From Virgibacillus_F necropolis_A (GTDB lineage: Bacteria > Bacillota > Bacilli > Bacillales > Amphibacillaceae), in contig NZ_CP084992.1 of the NCBI RefSeq assembly GCF_044793635.1, positions 3,100,001 to 3,164,000 on the forward strand: a stretch of DNA of 64,000 bases, written 5' to 3'. The position numbers and the translations under genes are program-made. Below are positions 41,474 through 52,091 of this stretch, one piece after another; within the stretch, counting starts at the first letter, position 1, and the number at the start of each line of letters is the position of its first letter. A model generated the notes under the pieces. The model saw nothing but the letters and a program-made list of their open reading frames with translations. It had not been told where the DNA came from and ran no database searches.

Positions 41474-44400
41474 ATGGGGATACGTTTCATATTAGGGCGT
41501 TCGGGCACTGGTAAAAGTGGCAGGTCGCTAGATGAAATAAAGGAAAAATTGATGGATGACCCACAAGGGCCACCCATATTTTATATTGTTCCAGATCAAA
41601 TGACCTTTCAACAGGAATATGAATTATTTAAACAAGAAGGAATTCATGGAAGTATCCGTGCCCAGGTAGCCAGTTTTTCACGTCTTGCATGGCGTGTCCT
41701 GCAGGAAACTGGTGGCGGTACACGCCAATTTATCAGTTCGCTTGGCATTCAAATGATGCTTCGTAAAATTATAGAGGAAAAGGAAGCGGACTGGAATATT
41801 TTTCAGAAAGCGTTGGAGAAACAAGGATTCCTTGAACAATTAGAGAAAATGATTACCGAGTTCAAGCGATACCAGGTTACTCCTGAAGTCTTACAGATGC
41901 AGATTGATCAATTGAATCAGTTCGTACATAAGGAACAGGGAGAGGAAGCGCTAAAAAAGAAACTTCAGGATTTATCCTATATATATGAAGAGCTCACTTT
42001 TGCGCTACAAGGTAAGTATGTAGATAGTGAGGATCAACTACAATTACTTGCTGAAAAAATAAAAGAAGCATCTTTTCTGGAAAATGCTGAAATTTATTTA
42101 GACGGATTCCATCGGTTCACACCAAAAGAGTTGCAAGTGTTGGAAGCATTAATGAAAAAGTGTGCGAATGTGACGATTACATTAACTGCTGATGTAGTAG
42201 AGGACAGGGAACTTTCGGAACTGGATTTATTTTATCAGACAACGGAAACCTATCAAGTTATCACGGCACTTGCAAATGAAAATTATATTGCAATCGAGGA
42301 GCCAGTAATTCTGGATCCTGCTGAAGGGAAGTTTAAGGAACGGCCTTATTTTGCACATTTGGAAAGTAACTTTGAAGTACGACCAGCACCAGTTTACAGA
42401 GGTGAAGTTCCGTTAACCATTGCAGAGGCGGTGCACCCACGCGCAGAGGTGGAAGGCGCTGCCCAGGAAATTGTACGGTTAGTTCGGGAGGAAGGCTATC
42501 GCTTCAACGATTTAGCGGTTTATATTAGACAAACCGATGTATACCATGATTTAATTGCTACCATTTTTGGTGATTATGATATCCCGGTTTTTATTGATGA
42601 AAAACGGACGATGCTGAATCATTCACTGATTGAATTTATTCGTTCAGCGCTAGAAATCGTTGATGGAAATTGGCGCTATGATGCCATTTTTCGTATGCTG
42701 AAAACTGGGTTTATTCCAGCAACTGATCAGGAATTTCCGCTAACGAATGATGCAATTGATGAATTGGAAAATTACGTATTAGAATATGGGATAAGATCTC
42801 GCGAGCGTTGGTTCGGTGAAAAAGAATGGATTTTTCAGCGTTTTCGTGGATTTGAACATGCAGCACAAACAGATAAAGAGAAAGAATTGCAAACGCGAAT
42901 TAATGCCTATCGAAATCAAGTTGTCCAAGCAATTAAAGAATTTGATGAACAGATACGAACATGCGAGACAATCCGTGATCGTTGTTCGGTGGTTTTTACA
43001 TGGTTAGAAGAACTTCAGGTACCGAAAAAGCTAGAAGACATGCGTACACAATTTGATGAAAATGGACAAATTGAAAAAGGCCGCGAGCAGGAACAAGTAT
43101 GGAATGCAGTTATCCAATTGTTCGATGAAATGGTTGAAATAGCAGGCGAAGAGACTATCACATTACCAATATTCCGCTCCACATTGGATGCAGGTTTCGA
43201 CTCATTAAAATTTGCCCATGTTCCGCCTAGTATGGATCATGTTACAGTTGGTACCATTGATCGATCTAGAATTAGCGGGATCAAATGTACATTTTTATTA
43301 GGTGTAAACGATGGGATCTGGCCGATGAAGCCACCATCTGATGGCATGATTAACGAGCAGGAACGTGAGATGTTGGCTGGACAGGGACTTCAATTGGCTG
43401 AAAGTAGTAAACGAAAGCTGCTGGATGACTGGTTTTACATGTATATAGCCTTTACATCATCAACTGATCGGCTTTGGATTAGTTATCCATTAAGCGATGA
43501 AGAAGGCAAAGCGAAAATGCCTTCCCAATTGATTAAACGGGTTGAAGATTTGTTCCCTTACTGCGTTACACATGTGTTATTGCAGGATCCGGATGAATTA
43601 CTGCATGCAGAGCGATTTATCACAACGGAAACGAAAACACGTGCAGCATTAACTGCACAACTGGCACGAAATCGAAAAGGATATCCGCTAATGCCGATAT
43701 GGTGGCATGTGCTCAATTGGTATATTAAAAATCATGCGAAACACAGTACGAGCTATACAACCTTACAAAGCCTGTATTACCAAAATAAACCGACAAACCT
43801 TTCCAACGATACGGTCAATGAACTATATCCAAAGCAAGTAAAAGCGAGTGTTTCGAGACTTGAAATGTATTATCGTTGTTCGTATCAGCATTTTGCAAAA
43901 TATAGTCTTGGACTTGACGAACGAAAAACGTATAAATTAGACGCACCAGATATAGGAAACCTTTTCCACGAGGCACTGAAGAAGATTACCGAATGGGTAC
44001 AGGCTGAAGGCAGGAATTTTGCAGAGTTGAATAAAATTGATACAGATGGCTATGCCCAAAAAGCTGTGACAAATCTGGCGCCAATCTTGCAGCATCAAAT
44101 TCTGCATAGTTCGAACCGGTATAAATATATTCAACAAAAACTACAGGAAGTCATTGCACGCGCAGCATTTATCTTAAGTGAACAAGCACGGCAAAGTGAT
44201 TTTTCTCCAATAGGACTGGAACTTGGATTTGGTCCAGATCAAACATTATCACCGATCACCTTACCACTTGAAAATGGTTTTGAATTAATGCTTCGGGGTC
44301 GAATTGATCGTGTGGATCAGGCATTAAATCAAGAGGATTTATTTTTACGAATCATTGACTATAAATCAAGTGCTAGAGGATTGAATTTAGTCGAAGTATA

Positions 44401-44965
44401 TTACGGATTAGCCTTACAGATGCTGACATACTTGGATGTTGTGCTCACGCAATCAGAACAATGGTTAGGGAAGAAAGCAACCCCCGCGGGAGTACTTTAT
44501 TTCCATGTCCATAACCCAATGATTTCAGGAAAACAAAAAATGCTGGACGATGAAATTGAGAAAGAAATTTTGAAAAAGTATAAAATGCAGGGACTACTGT
44601 TATCGAGCGAAGAAATTGTCAAGCTAATGGACCATTCACTAGATTCAGGTTCCAGTCAGATTGTACCAGCTGGGGTTAAAAAGAATGGTGGGTTCCACAA
44701 ATATTCTAAAATCGCCGATAATGAAACGTTTGCCGGATTACAGGAGCATGTCCATCGTCTGATGGGACAAGCGGGTATCGATATGACAAACGGTGGTGTG
44801 CACTTGAATCCATATCAGCATAATCAAAAAGTGCCATGCACATTTTGCTCGTTTCGATCGGTTTGTCAATTTGATCCTATTTTAGAGGAAAATAATTATC
44901 GTAAACTACCAGATATGAAGGACGAAGACATATTAGAAAGACTTCGCAAAGGGGAGGGGAATTAA
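41474..44965 (+). CDS. addB: ATP-dependent nuclease subunit AddB
   Basis: The 1163-residue protein has an N-terminal P-loop (LGRSGTGKSGRSL), helicase-like core, and a C-terminal RecB-type nuclease domain (LRGRIDRVD, RIIDYKSSA). The four iron-sulfur cysteines are visible: one in YYRCSYQHF before the nuclease and three in CTFCSFRSVC at the end. With AddA it resects double-strand breaks and recognises Chi. A GAGGGGG site precedes the ATG. It is separated from addA by two bases. Confidence 0.97.
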   Translation: MGIRFILGRSGTGKSGRSLDEIKEKLMDDPQGPPIFYIVPDQMTFQQEYELFKQEGIHGSIRAQVASFSRLAWRVLQETGGGTRQFISSLGIQMMLRKIIEEKEADWNIFQKALEKQGFLEQLEKMITEFKRYQVTPEVLQMQIDQLNQFVHKEQGEEALKKKLQDLSYIYEELTFALQGKYVDSEDQLQLLAEKIKEASFLENAEIYLDGFHRFTPKELQVLEALMKKCANVTITLTADVVEDRELSELDLFYQTTETYQVITALANENYIAIEEPVILDPAEGKFKERPYFAHLESNFEVRPAPVYRGEVPLTIAEAVHPRAEVEGAAQEIVRLVREEGYRFNDLAVYIRQTDVYHDLIATIFGDYDIPVFIDEKRTMLNHSLIEFIRSALEIVDGNWRYDAIFRMLKTGFIPATDQEFPLTNDAIDELENYVLEYGIRSRERWFGEKEWIFQRFRGFEHAAQTDKEKELQTRINAYRNQVVQAIKEFDEQIRTCETIRDRCSVVFTWLEELQVPKKLEDMRTQFDENGQIEKGREQEQVWNAVIQLFDEMVEIAGEETITLPIFRSTLDAGFDSLKFAHVPPSMDHVTVGTIDRSRISGIKCTFLLGVNDGIWPMKPPSDGMINEQEREMLAGQGLQLAESSKRKLLDDWFYMYIAFTSSTDRLWISYPLSDEEGKAKMPSQLIKRVEDLFPYCVTHVLLQDPDELLHAERFITTETKTRAALTAQLARNRKGYPLMPIWWHVLNWYIKNHAKHSTSYTTLQSLYYQNKPTNLSNDTVNELYPKQVKASVSRLEMYYRCSYQHFAKYSLGLDERKTYKLDAPDIGNLFHEALKKITEWVQAEGRNFAELNKIDTDGYAQKAVTNLAPILQHQILHSSNRYKYIQQKLQEVIARAAFILSEQARQSDFSPIGLELGFGPDQTLSPITLPLENGFELMLRGRIDRVDQALNQEDLFLRIIDYKSSARGLNLVEVYYGLALQMLTYLDVVLTQSEQWLGKKATPAGVLYFHVHNPMISGKQKMLDDEIEKEILKKYKMQGLLLSSEEIVKLMDHSLDSGSSQIVPAGVKKNGGFHKYSKIADNETFAGLQEHVHRLMGQAGIDMTNGGVHLNPYQHNQKVPCTFCSFRSVCQFDPILEENNYRKLPDMKDEDILERLRKGEGN

Positions 44966-44967
44966 TC

Positions 44968-47900
44968 ATGGTTAATTGGACGAAAGAACAAGAACAAGCG
45001 ATATATACAGCGGGTAGCGACATGCTTGTAGCGGCAGCGGCCGGTTCAGGGAAAACGGCTGTCCTTGTCGAACGCATTATCCAAAAGCTAATTAACAAAG
45101 AAAGTCCAGTTGATATCGATACCCTCCTAGTTGTGACGTTTACCAATGCAGCTGCACAGGAAATGCGAAATCGTGTAGGTTTGGCACTGGAAAAAGCCCT
45201 TGCAGATGACCCAGCCTCCAATCATTTGAAGAAACAGTTATCCTTATTACAGCGTGCGTCGATTTCGACACTCCATTCATTTTGCTTAGACGTGGTGAGG
45301 CAATACGCTTACTTATTGGATATCGACCCAGCTTTTCGAATTGCTAATGATATGGAAGTTGACTTAATCAAACAGGATGTCATTGCTGATTTATTTGAAG
45401 AATGGTATGGGAAAGAGGGAGAAGAGCAGGCACGTTTTTTTGATGTAGTTGATCGTTTTTCAAGTGACCGCAGTGATGTGGAAGTTGAGAATCTAGTGCT
45501 TGATTTATACACGTTTGCCATGCAAAATCCATGGCCAGTAAAATGGCTTGATCAATTGGCGGATGTATATGAAATTCCAGACATGTTTGAAGAAGAAGAC
45601 CTGACTTGGCTGTCCATCATTAAAAGAGATGTGAAAAGTCAACTTACGGCAATTGAACTTGAAGCTAATGCAGCACTCGAACTTATCAATGATCCTGAAG
45701 GCCCATACCATTATAGTGAAGCGGTTGAGGCTGATCTTGCGATGATTCAGGAGGCGATTGCGAACAGTGACACCTGGGATCAGCTGCAAGCCTACATGGT
45801 GGGCAGTTCATTTAAGACACTGTCCAGGAAAAAAATGGAGTGTTCGGAAGAGATAAAGGACAAGGTCAAAAGTCTTCGCGATAGCTATAAGAAGCGTTGG
45901 AAAGATATGAAAGATGGCTGGTTTACTCGAAACCTTGCTAGTCATATAGATGATATGCGTGAGCTTGCTCCAGTAATTAAGCAGTTAACTGAAATTGTAA
46001 AAGAGTTCAAGGATCGTTTTGCTGAACAAAAAAAAGAAAAGGCAATCGTGGACTTTTCTGATTTAGAGCATCATTGTTTGGCACTATTAGTGGACGAGTC
46101 GTCAACTTCTGAAAACCCTGCACCTTCAAATGTGGCGCTACATTTTCAAGAGAAATTCACCGAAGTGCTGGTTGATGAGTATCAGGATACGAACTTAGTA
46201 CAAGAAACAATTTTGCGGTTAATAAGTGACCGTAGTGGCAATGGAAACATGTTTATGGTTGGCGATGTGAAGCAAAGTATTTACAGATTCCGTCACGCTG
46301 AACCGTCTTTGTTTATTCAGAAATATAAGCAATTTCACGATACGGAAGATCCTGGTCAACGGATAGACTTATCAAGTAATTTTAGGAGTCGAGAACAGGT
46401 CTTAATCGGCGCGAACTATCTTTTCAAACAAATATTGGATGAAAATTTAGGCGAAATTAATTATGACGAAGATGCTGAATTGATTTATGCGAACAAATCC
46501 TATGATTCTTTTCCATATGAATCTCCTGAACCGGAGCTTTTGATAATTGACCGGGAGACAGAAGAGGATAAAGAAGAGGAAGCAGAGGATGAAAATTTTC
46601 AAGACCTTGAAAAAGCGCAACTAGAGGCACGAGCATACGCACAGAAAATTAAGGAATGGACAGGTCAAGATGGCAATAGACCTCTTCAAGTTTTTGATAA
46701 AACAACTGGTACGCAGCGTGATTTTAACTATCGCGATGTTGTAATCCTAATGCGTTCCATGACATGGACACCTACCATTGTTGATGAGCTTAAGAAACAA
46801 GGAATTCCTGTCTATGCAGAGTTATCGACTGGATATTTTGAAGCAATTGAAATTAAAATTATGCTCAGCTTTTTGAAGGTCATCGATAATCCAAGACAGG
46901 ATATTCCGCTTGCTTCCGTTTTACACTCTCCGATTATTGCTTTAAATGAAGAAGAGTTAGCAAGTATCCGTTTAGCAGACAAAAAACATGGCTATTATGA
47001 CGCATTAATCGCATATAGTAAGCAACATACGAACGAATTAGCAGATAAAGCAATAAAATTTCTAAACCAATTAGAGAAGTTTCGGATTGCTTCACGACAA
47101 GGAGCATTGTCTGAATTAATCTGGCAGATATACCGGGAAACGGGTTATTACGATTTTGTCGGTGGGATGCCAGGAGGAAGACAGCGTCAAGCCAATTTAC
47201 GCGCCCTTTATGACCGGGCACGAGGCTATGAAACAACTTCATTTAGAGGGTTATTCCGGTTCTTAAGGTTTATTGAACGCATGGAAGAGCGCGGGGAAGA
47301 CCTTGGTGCAGCGCGTGCACTGAGTGAACAAGAAGATGTTATACGGATTATGACTATTCATAAAAGTAAAGGACTAGAATTTCCTGTTGTTATTCTAGGT
47401 GGAATGGATAAACAGTTTAACATGCAGGATTTGAAGCAGCGTTATTTACTGCATAAAGATTTAGGACTCGCAAGTAAATATATTGATCCGGTGAAGCGGA
47501 TTACGTATCCTACATTGTTGTACTATGCATTTCAAAAAGAGAAGCAACGAGAATTACTTGCGGAAGAAATGCGTGTTCTATATGTAGCGTTAACCCGGGC
47601 CAAGGAGAAGCTAGTCATGATTGGTAATGTGGCATCTTTTGAGAAAAAACAAAAGAAATGGGAAAAAATGCTCGATCATCGTGAATGGGTAATGCCTACA
47701 CATTTTCGAATCGAAGCAAAATCATACCTCGATTGGGTAGGACCAGCATTAATACGTCACCAATCCAGCGAAGTTTTACGGGCTGAGGATGTAAATGAAG
47801 TTGCGAACAATGAAATTAAAATGGATCCATCCAAATGGGATATATCTGTCCTGCATGGTAGTGAATTAGTTAACCTTGAGGATGTTGTAACCGAAGAAGA

Positions 47901-48690
47901 TATTAACTTAAAGGAAAACATCCAAAAGTGGGAACCATTGGAGCTTAGAAACCAAGATCTCGATGAACAAATTGATGAAAAACTTTCCTATGTGTATCCA
48001 TTTACACAAGCAGCAACATCACGCGCGAAACAAACCGTGACGGAAATTAAACGTCAACGCGAGCTGAAGGATGAATACAGTGCAGATCAATTGGTACAAA
48101 CATCAAGAGCGCCAATTGTAAAACGGCCGCTGTTTATGCAAAAAGGGAAGACCATTTCAGCAGCCGAAAAAGGTACTGCCATGCATACCGTAATGCAGCA
48201 TATACCGTTAACAAAAGAATGGAAAGCATCAGAGGTAGAATCATTTGTTGAAAGATTGGTAGATAAAGAAATTTTAACAACAGACGAAGCAGAAATCATT
48301 GATGGAAAAGTCATCGAGGAATTTTTCAGGACCGAAATTGGAAAACGGATGCTTCAGGCATCAAATGTCCATCGGGAGGTACCTTTCAGTCTTTCATTAT
48401 CAGCAAAAGAGGTATATGCCTCCTGGTCAAGTGACGTGGATGAACAAGTGCTTGTTCAGGGTGTGATTGACTGTGTAATTCCAGTTGAGGATGGTTTGAT
48501 GATCCTTGACTACAAGACAGATGCGATTGAAAAAGAAGTGACAGATAAGGTTAAGGAACAGTTAACAACTAGATATAAAACACAAATGGAGCTTTATCGC
48601 CTGGCAATTGAACGAATTTGGAAGAAGCCAGTTACAACTGTTTATTTGTATTACTTTTCGAAAGAATTGTTGGTGGAGATTCCGGAATAA
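44968..48690 (+). CDS. addA: ATP-dependent helicase/nuclease subunit AddA
   Basis: The 1240-residue UvrD-family helicase has motif I AAAAGSGKTAVL, motif II VDEYQDTN, VGDVKQSIYRFRHAEP, motif V MTIHKSKGLEFPVV and motif VI VALTRAKEKL. The C-terminal RecB nuclease domain has GVIDCVIP..DGLMILDYKTD and a final QMELYRLAIERI. It is the 3'-5' motor and one nuclease of AddAB. The B. subtilis followers sbcD-sbcC are absent here; a terminator and repeats follow. Confidence 0.97.
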   Translation: MVNWTKEQEQAIYTAGSDMLVAAAAGSGKTAVLVERIIQKLINKESPVDIDTLLVVTFTNAAAQEMRNRVGLALEKALADDPASNHLKKQLSLLQRASISTLHSFCLDVVRQYAYLLDIDPAFRIANDMEVDLIKQDVIADLFEEWYGKEGEEQARFFDVVDRFSSDRSDVEVENLVLDLYTFAMQNPWPVKWLDQLADVYEIPDMFEEEDLTWLSIIKRDVKSQLTAIELEANAALELINDPEGPYHYSEAVEADLAMIQEAIANSDTWDQLQAYMVGSSFKTLSRKKMECSEEIKDKVKSLRDSYKKRWKDMKDGWFTRNLASHIDDMRELAPVIKQLTEIVKEFKDRFAEQKKEKAIVDFSDLEHHCLALLVDESSTSENPAPSNVALHFQEKFTEVLVDEYQDTNLVQETILRLISDRSGNGNMFMVGDVKQSIYRFRHAEPSLFIQKYKQFHDTEDPGQRIDLSSNFRSREQVLIGANYLFKQILDENLGEINYDEDAELIYANKSYDSFPYESPEPELLIIDRETEEDKEEEAEDENFQDLEKAQLEARAYAQKIKEWTGQDGNRPLQVFDKTTGTQRDFNYRDVVILMRSMTWTPTIVDELKKQGIPVYAELSTGYFEAIEIKIMLSFLKVIDNPRQDIPLASVLHSPIIALNEEELASIRLADKKHGYYDALIAYSKQHTNELADKAIKFLNQLEKFRIASRQGALSELIWQIYRETGYYDFVGGMPGGRQRQANLRALYDRARGYETTSFRGLFRFLRFIERMEERGEDLGAARALSEQEDVIRIMTIHKSKGLEFPVVILGGMDKQFNMQDLKQRYLLHKDLGLASKYIDPVKRITYPTLLYYAFQKEKQRELLAEEMRVLYVALTRAKEKLVMIGNVASFEKKQKKWEKMLDHREWVMPTHFRIEAKSYLDWVGPALIRHQSSEVLRAEDVNEVANNEIKMDPSKWDISVLHGSELVNLEDVVTEEDINLKENIQKWEPLELRNQDLDEQIDEKLSYVYPFTQAATSRAKQTVTEIKRQRELKDEYSADQLVQTSRAPIVKRPLFMQKGKTISAAEKGTAMHTVMQHIPLTKEWKASEVESFVERLVDKEILTTDEAEIIDGKVIEEFFRTEIGKRMLQASNVHREVPFSLSLSAKEVYASWSSDVDEQVLVQGVIDCVIPVEDGLMILDYKTDAIEKEVTDKVKEQLTTRYKTQMELYRLAIERIWKKPVTTVYLYYFSKELLVEIPE

Positions 48691-48708
48691 CTAGTGACAT
48701 ATCTCAAG

Positions 48709-48738
48709 GGGGACCTCATTGTAGGTCCTCCATTATTT
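48709..48738 (+). terminator. Rho-independent terminator of addBA
   Basis: GGGGACCT / AGGTCCTC (one G-U pair) with a 6-base loop and ATTATTTT tail. Confidence 0.78.
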
Positions 48739-48769
48739 TATATATAGGCTGTATTCCCAAAGACATGTG

Positions 48770-49254
48770 CTATTGCTCCGTCCAGGATCGCTCCGGGCGG
48801 ATGCTTTCCGCGGGCACGGCCTTAGCCTCCTCGAGAAAATCACAAGGCTGCTGAAAAAGTTAAATATAGTACTAAATATGTGGATCCACCATCGCATATT
48901 CGAATATACTTCGCTTTCCGCGGGCGAGTGTCAAGCCTCCTCGGACTGCCGTCCTGCGGGGTCTCGCCGATCTCTTGCTTCCCGCAGGAGTCTCCGTATA
49001 TTCGAAATGCTAAGTTAAGGTGTAAAGTTAAATTTTTAAAATCCACCACTTTTTCAGTGTCCTTGCCTTTCCCCCCGCAGGAGTCGACTACCCGCAGCTC
49101 CAATCACTGAAGTTATGAGCTGACCCTAGCGAAGGAAAAACACGGAGACTCCTGCGGGAAAGCGAAGTGATTTTTCCGTAGCGGTCGAAGGGCACTGAAC
49201 ATGATTTTTGTTACGTCGCAGTTTAAATCAACTATGAAGATGAAAAGCAACAAT
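48770..49254. repeat. GC-rich dispersed element, copy 2, interrupted by a second element
   Basis: The left part has GCTTTCCGCGGGCACGGCC and CCTCCTCGAGAAAA as in copy 1 (14613-14908); the right end GCAGTTTAAATCAACTATGA then AGCAACAAT repeats the copy 1 right end. The interior is interrupted at 48851-49057 by another inverted-repeat element. A third GC-rich inverted block (GGAGACTCCTGCGGGAAAGCG) follows. No coding function. It fills the 0.7-kb gap between addA and the NTN hydrolase gene. Confidence 0.75.
48851..49057. mobile_element. Nested MITE-like palindromic element (207 bp)
   Basis: Perfect 10-bp terminal inverted repeats CTGAAAAAGT / ACTTTTTCAG, and a second inverted pair inside (GCATATTCGAATATAC at 48893, GTATATTCGAAATGC at 48998). 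The core has CCGCGGGCGAG and CCCGCAGGAGTC blocks. There is no reading frame for a transposase, so it would depend on one elsewhere. Target duplications were not clear. Confidence 0.75.
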
Positions 49255-49422
49255 GCGTACGAAAAGAGCCTATATATAAGGCTAATATCCATAATTGCAC
49301 GTGGCAATTAAATTAAGACTCAGAGACTCACTTCATACATATCAATACCTAGCACAAAATGACAGGATTACATGATAAATCCTTGTTAGTATTAGGAAAA
49401 TAAATTGTATAGGAATGATTTA

Positions 49423-50433
49423 ATGGAACCAATTGAAGTGTCAGTCGAACAATACAGGGATACTGCCTATAATATTGGATGGTTACAAGGTCAGAGGATT
49501 GATAACTCACTAATTGCAAATATTTCCAAACTGGAGAGTGCTAGTTTTGATCCCGACAAAGCAAAAGAAGTTTTTATTCAATATGCACCACATTTGCTGG
49601 ATGAAATTGAAGGATTAGCGGATGCGTTGGAAATTAGTTATAAGGAAGCGGCATCGTTATTCAGTGGTTATGATATTCCCAAGCTCAAAGGAATGGGTTG
49701 TTCATCAGTTGTAAACCAGGAATTTGCCGTACGAAACTATGATTTCACTCCTGAAATTTATGATCATCGGCTAGTTTTTGTTCAACCAAAAGAATGCTTT
49801 GCAAGTGTAGGGCATAGTCTTCATGTTTTGGGAAGGCATGAAGGGGTAAATGAAAAAGGGCTTTTCCTAGCTTTTCATTTTGTGAATAATGACCAAACAG
49901 CAAAAGGACTAACCGCTTCCACAATTGTAAGAATTGTTTTAGACACATGTAAAAGTACAGAAGAGGCAATAGAATTATTGAAACAGTTACCCCACTCCTG
50001 GAGTTACAACTTTTCAATCGGGGACAGCTTAGGGAGAAGGGCAATTGTGGAAATAACTCCTTTTGAAGTTAAAATTAGAAGTGGTGTTGATACTCTATTG
50101 TGTACCAATCACTTTCAGCACCAGGATATGGTGAACAAGAATAGGGTTGATCATACAAATAGTCATAAACGTATAACGCACATGGATAATAAAAATCTTG
50201 ATAATTTAAGTGGTAAAGAGGTTTTTGAATGGTTTAGGAATCCTAACTCTGGCATGTTTTATAAAGATTATTATGGTTTATTCGGTACCCTACATACGTT
50301 TGCCTACCTTTTTAGTAATGACATTGTACTGACTACTCTACCTTATGGAAAAACTCTAATCATTGATTGGAAGAGCTGGCTTGAAGGTAATGATGTGAAA
50401 CAACGTTCTTTGAGGGGGAACTTAGATTATTGA
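49423..50433 (+). CDS. C45-family NTN hydrolase (acyl-CoA:6-APA acyltransferase-like)
   Basis: About 336 residues. The expected internal nucleophile Cys is in LKGMGCSSVV, followed by AVRNYDF, then HEGVNEKGLFLAFHFV and TNHFQH, the pattern of peptidase C45/penicillin acyltransferase precursors that self-cleave before the Cys. It may hydrolyse an amide such as an N-acyl amino acid. The start is ATG 49423 with AGGA about 8 bases upstream. It stands alone. The substrate is unknown. Confidence 0.82.
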   Translation: MEPIEVSVEQYRDTAYNIGWLQGQRIDNSLIANISKLESASFDPDKAKEVFIQYAPHLLDEIEGLADALEISYKEAASLFSGYDIPKLKGMGCSSVVNQEFAVRNYDFTPEIYDHRLVFVQPKECFASVGHSLHVLGRHEGVNEKGLFLAFHFVNNDQTAKGLTASTIVRIVLDTCKSTEEAIELLKQLPHSWSYNFSIGDSLGRRAIVEITPFEVKIRSGVDTLLCTNHFQHQDMVNKNRVDHTNSHKRITHMDNKNLDNLSGKEVFEWFRNPNSGMFYKDYYGLFGTLHTFAYLFSNDIVLTTLPYGKTLIIDWKSWLEGNDVKQRSLRGNLDY

Positions 50434-50536
50434 TATGCTACAAAAACTAATAGATAAGTTAGTGTAGGGATCACCATAAAGAAATAAGAGAGCACACATT
50501 GTTTGTATGCAATGGGCACTCTCATAATTTTCTCTC

Positions 50537-52003
50537 TTATCTTGTATCGTCCAGGTAAACTCGATGGTCTTTAAAAAATTTTGAAAGGTCCTCACCTGAA
50601 GATTGTTCCATAATCCGTATGAAATCTGCAGTCGTTGCCACCTTGAATTTCATTTCTTCAAAATAGGCCTGCATGCCTTTATAGAAAGCATCATCTCCAA
50701 GTTTTTTCCGTAATTCATTCAGCGCTTTTGCTCCATAATCATAAATGACATCACCATACATCGCTAATCCATCATCCTCTTTATGTTTCAAAAATGTTGA
50801 TGCAGGAGAGGTAAGGTGATAATATTTTTTTCCAATTGCACGTACCCACTTAAAGTTCGGTTTTTTATCATGAAGTGCGATATAACTTGCAAACGAGGCA
50901 AAGGATTCATCTAACCATGGTTCATCATATTGATTGTTACCAACTGCACCATAAAACCATTGATGGGCAATTTCGTGTTCAGTGGTATGGTAAATAGCAT
51001 ACTTTTCTTTTTCTTCATCAGATTTAAGACTGATCATAACAAGCTGGGGATATTCCATTCCTAAGCCTACGTTTATTGGCATTCCGATAATATCCAGCTC
51101 GGGCCAGGGATACTTGCCGAATAACTTCCCGTATAAGGATAATGAATAACGAGCAGTATCCATCATGTATTTAGCGTATTCCTTATTCTCTTCTTCGTAA
51201 AAGACATTGATTTTTATGCCGTTCTCATTAAAGGTGCTTTGATTAAAAGCTGAATTCATTACAATCGCAAAATCCCGAACATTTTTTGCCTTAAAGTGAT
51301 GGATAGCTAAGCCATCTTCCATCGTTACCTTACCAAGTGATTGCCCGGTAGTTGCTATCATTTGTCCTTTGTTGGTCTTTAAAGTGACGTCAAAATCACT
51401 TGTTAAGGAATAAAAGGATTCCCCGCCCGCGAAATAAGTATCAAGATTCCAACCTTCATTATCGTAGACTGCGAGAATCGGAAACCAGTTCCCCAAAGAA
51501 ACATTGGTATCGTACCAGCCAAAACGGTTCTTCATTTCCGGTATAGTGACTGTAAAATCCATTTTGATTGTTGCTTCTTCGTCAGTTTTCAGTGAAAGTC
51601 CTGAAACGTTAAGCTTGGTTTTCTTAACATCAAATTTGACAGGTTTATTGTTGAATTGGACGTTGTCTACCTGAACTCCACCACTTTTAAATTCTTTAGC
51701 ATTTGGCCATAGGTTGAAGTAAATGTGCTCTAACGTTTTATCAAGATTATTGACAAAACTAACATGCATGGTTCCGCTGATTTGATGTTTCTTGTCGTCA
51801 TAAGTTACATCTATTTTGTATATAGGACCAGCTGGACCATAAATAATGTTTTCTGTCTTCAGATGGGATTCCATTTGTGCAGTTTTCTCAGACTTTACTT
51901 GTTCTACTTGGTCTTTTTCAGTAGGAGATGAATTTGAATTATCTGTACATCCAGTTATTAGTATCAAGGTGAAACACAGAATCACTGTAAACCATGTTCG
52001 CAT
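50537..52003 (-). CDS. M1-family metallopeptidase lipoprotein
   Basis: The 488-residue precursor has lipobox LILITGC (Cys 19). An N-terminal beta domain is followed by the gluzincin site HEIAHQWFYGAVGNNQYDEPWLDESFASF, where HExxH and the third ligand Glu are 18 residues apart, and the GLGMEYPQLV substrate motif in place of GAMEN. It is anchored outside the membrane and probably trims peptides from their N-terminus. AAAGGAATG precedes the start. Transcribed alone. Confidence 0.9.
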   Translation of the reverse strand: MRTWFTVILCFTLILITGCTDNSNSSPTEKDQVEQVKSEKTAQMESHLKTENIIYGPAGPIYKIDVTYDDKKHQISGTMHVSFVNNLDKTLEHIYFNLWPNAKEFKSGGVQVDNVQFNNKPVKFDVKKTKLNVSGLSLKTDEEATIKMDFTVTIPEMKNRFGWYDTNVSLGNWFPILAVYDNEGWNLDTYFAGGESFYSLTSDFDVTLKTNKGQMIATTGQSLGKVTMEDGLAIHHFKAKNVRDFAIVMNSAFNQSTFNENGIKINVFYEEENKEYAKYMMDTARYSLSLYGKLFGKYPWPELDIIGMPINVGLGMEYPQLVMISLKSDEEKEKYAIYHTTEHEIAHQWFYGAVGNNQYDEPWLDESFASFASYIALHDKKPNFKWVRAIGKKYYHLTSPASTFLKHKEDDGLAMYGDVIYDYGAKALNELRKKLGDDAFYKGMQAYFEEMKFKVATTADFIRIMEQSSGEDLSKFFKDHRVYLDDTR

Positions 52004-52091
52004 GAGAGCATTCCTTTCAATGGAGATCTATTAATTTTCTTACTGTTTATACGAACCATCAGTGGAAAGGTTTCACAGTTAAAGTAATTGA

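Noticed and set aside
48618..49110. Short overlapping frames after addA (60-90 codons)
   Set aside because: They run through the palindromic repeat elements, change composition along their length and lack ribosome sites.
50487..50525. Terminator hairpin after the C45 hydrolase gene
   Set aside because: GAGAGCACACATTG and CAATGGGCACTCTC resemble inverted repeats but have several mismatches and no clean T tract, so it was not listed.
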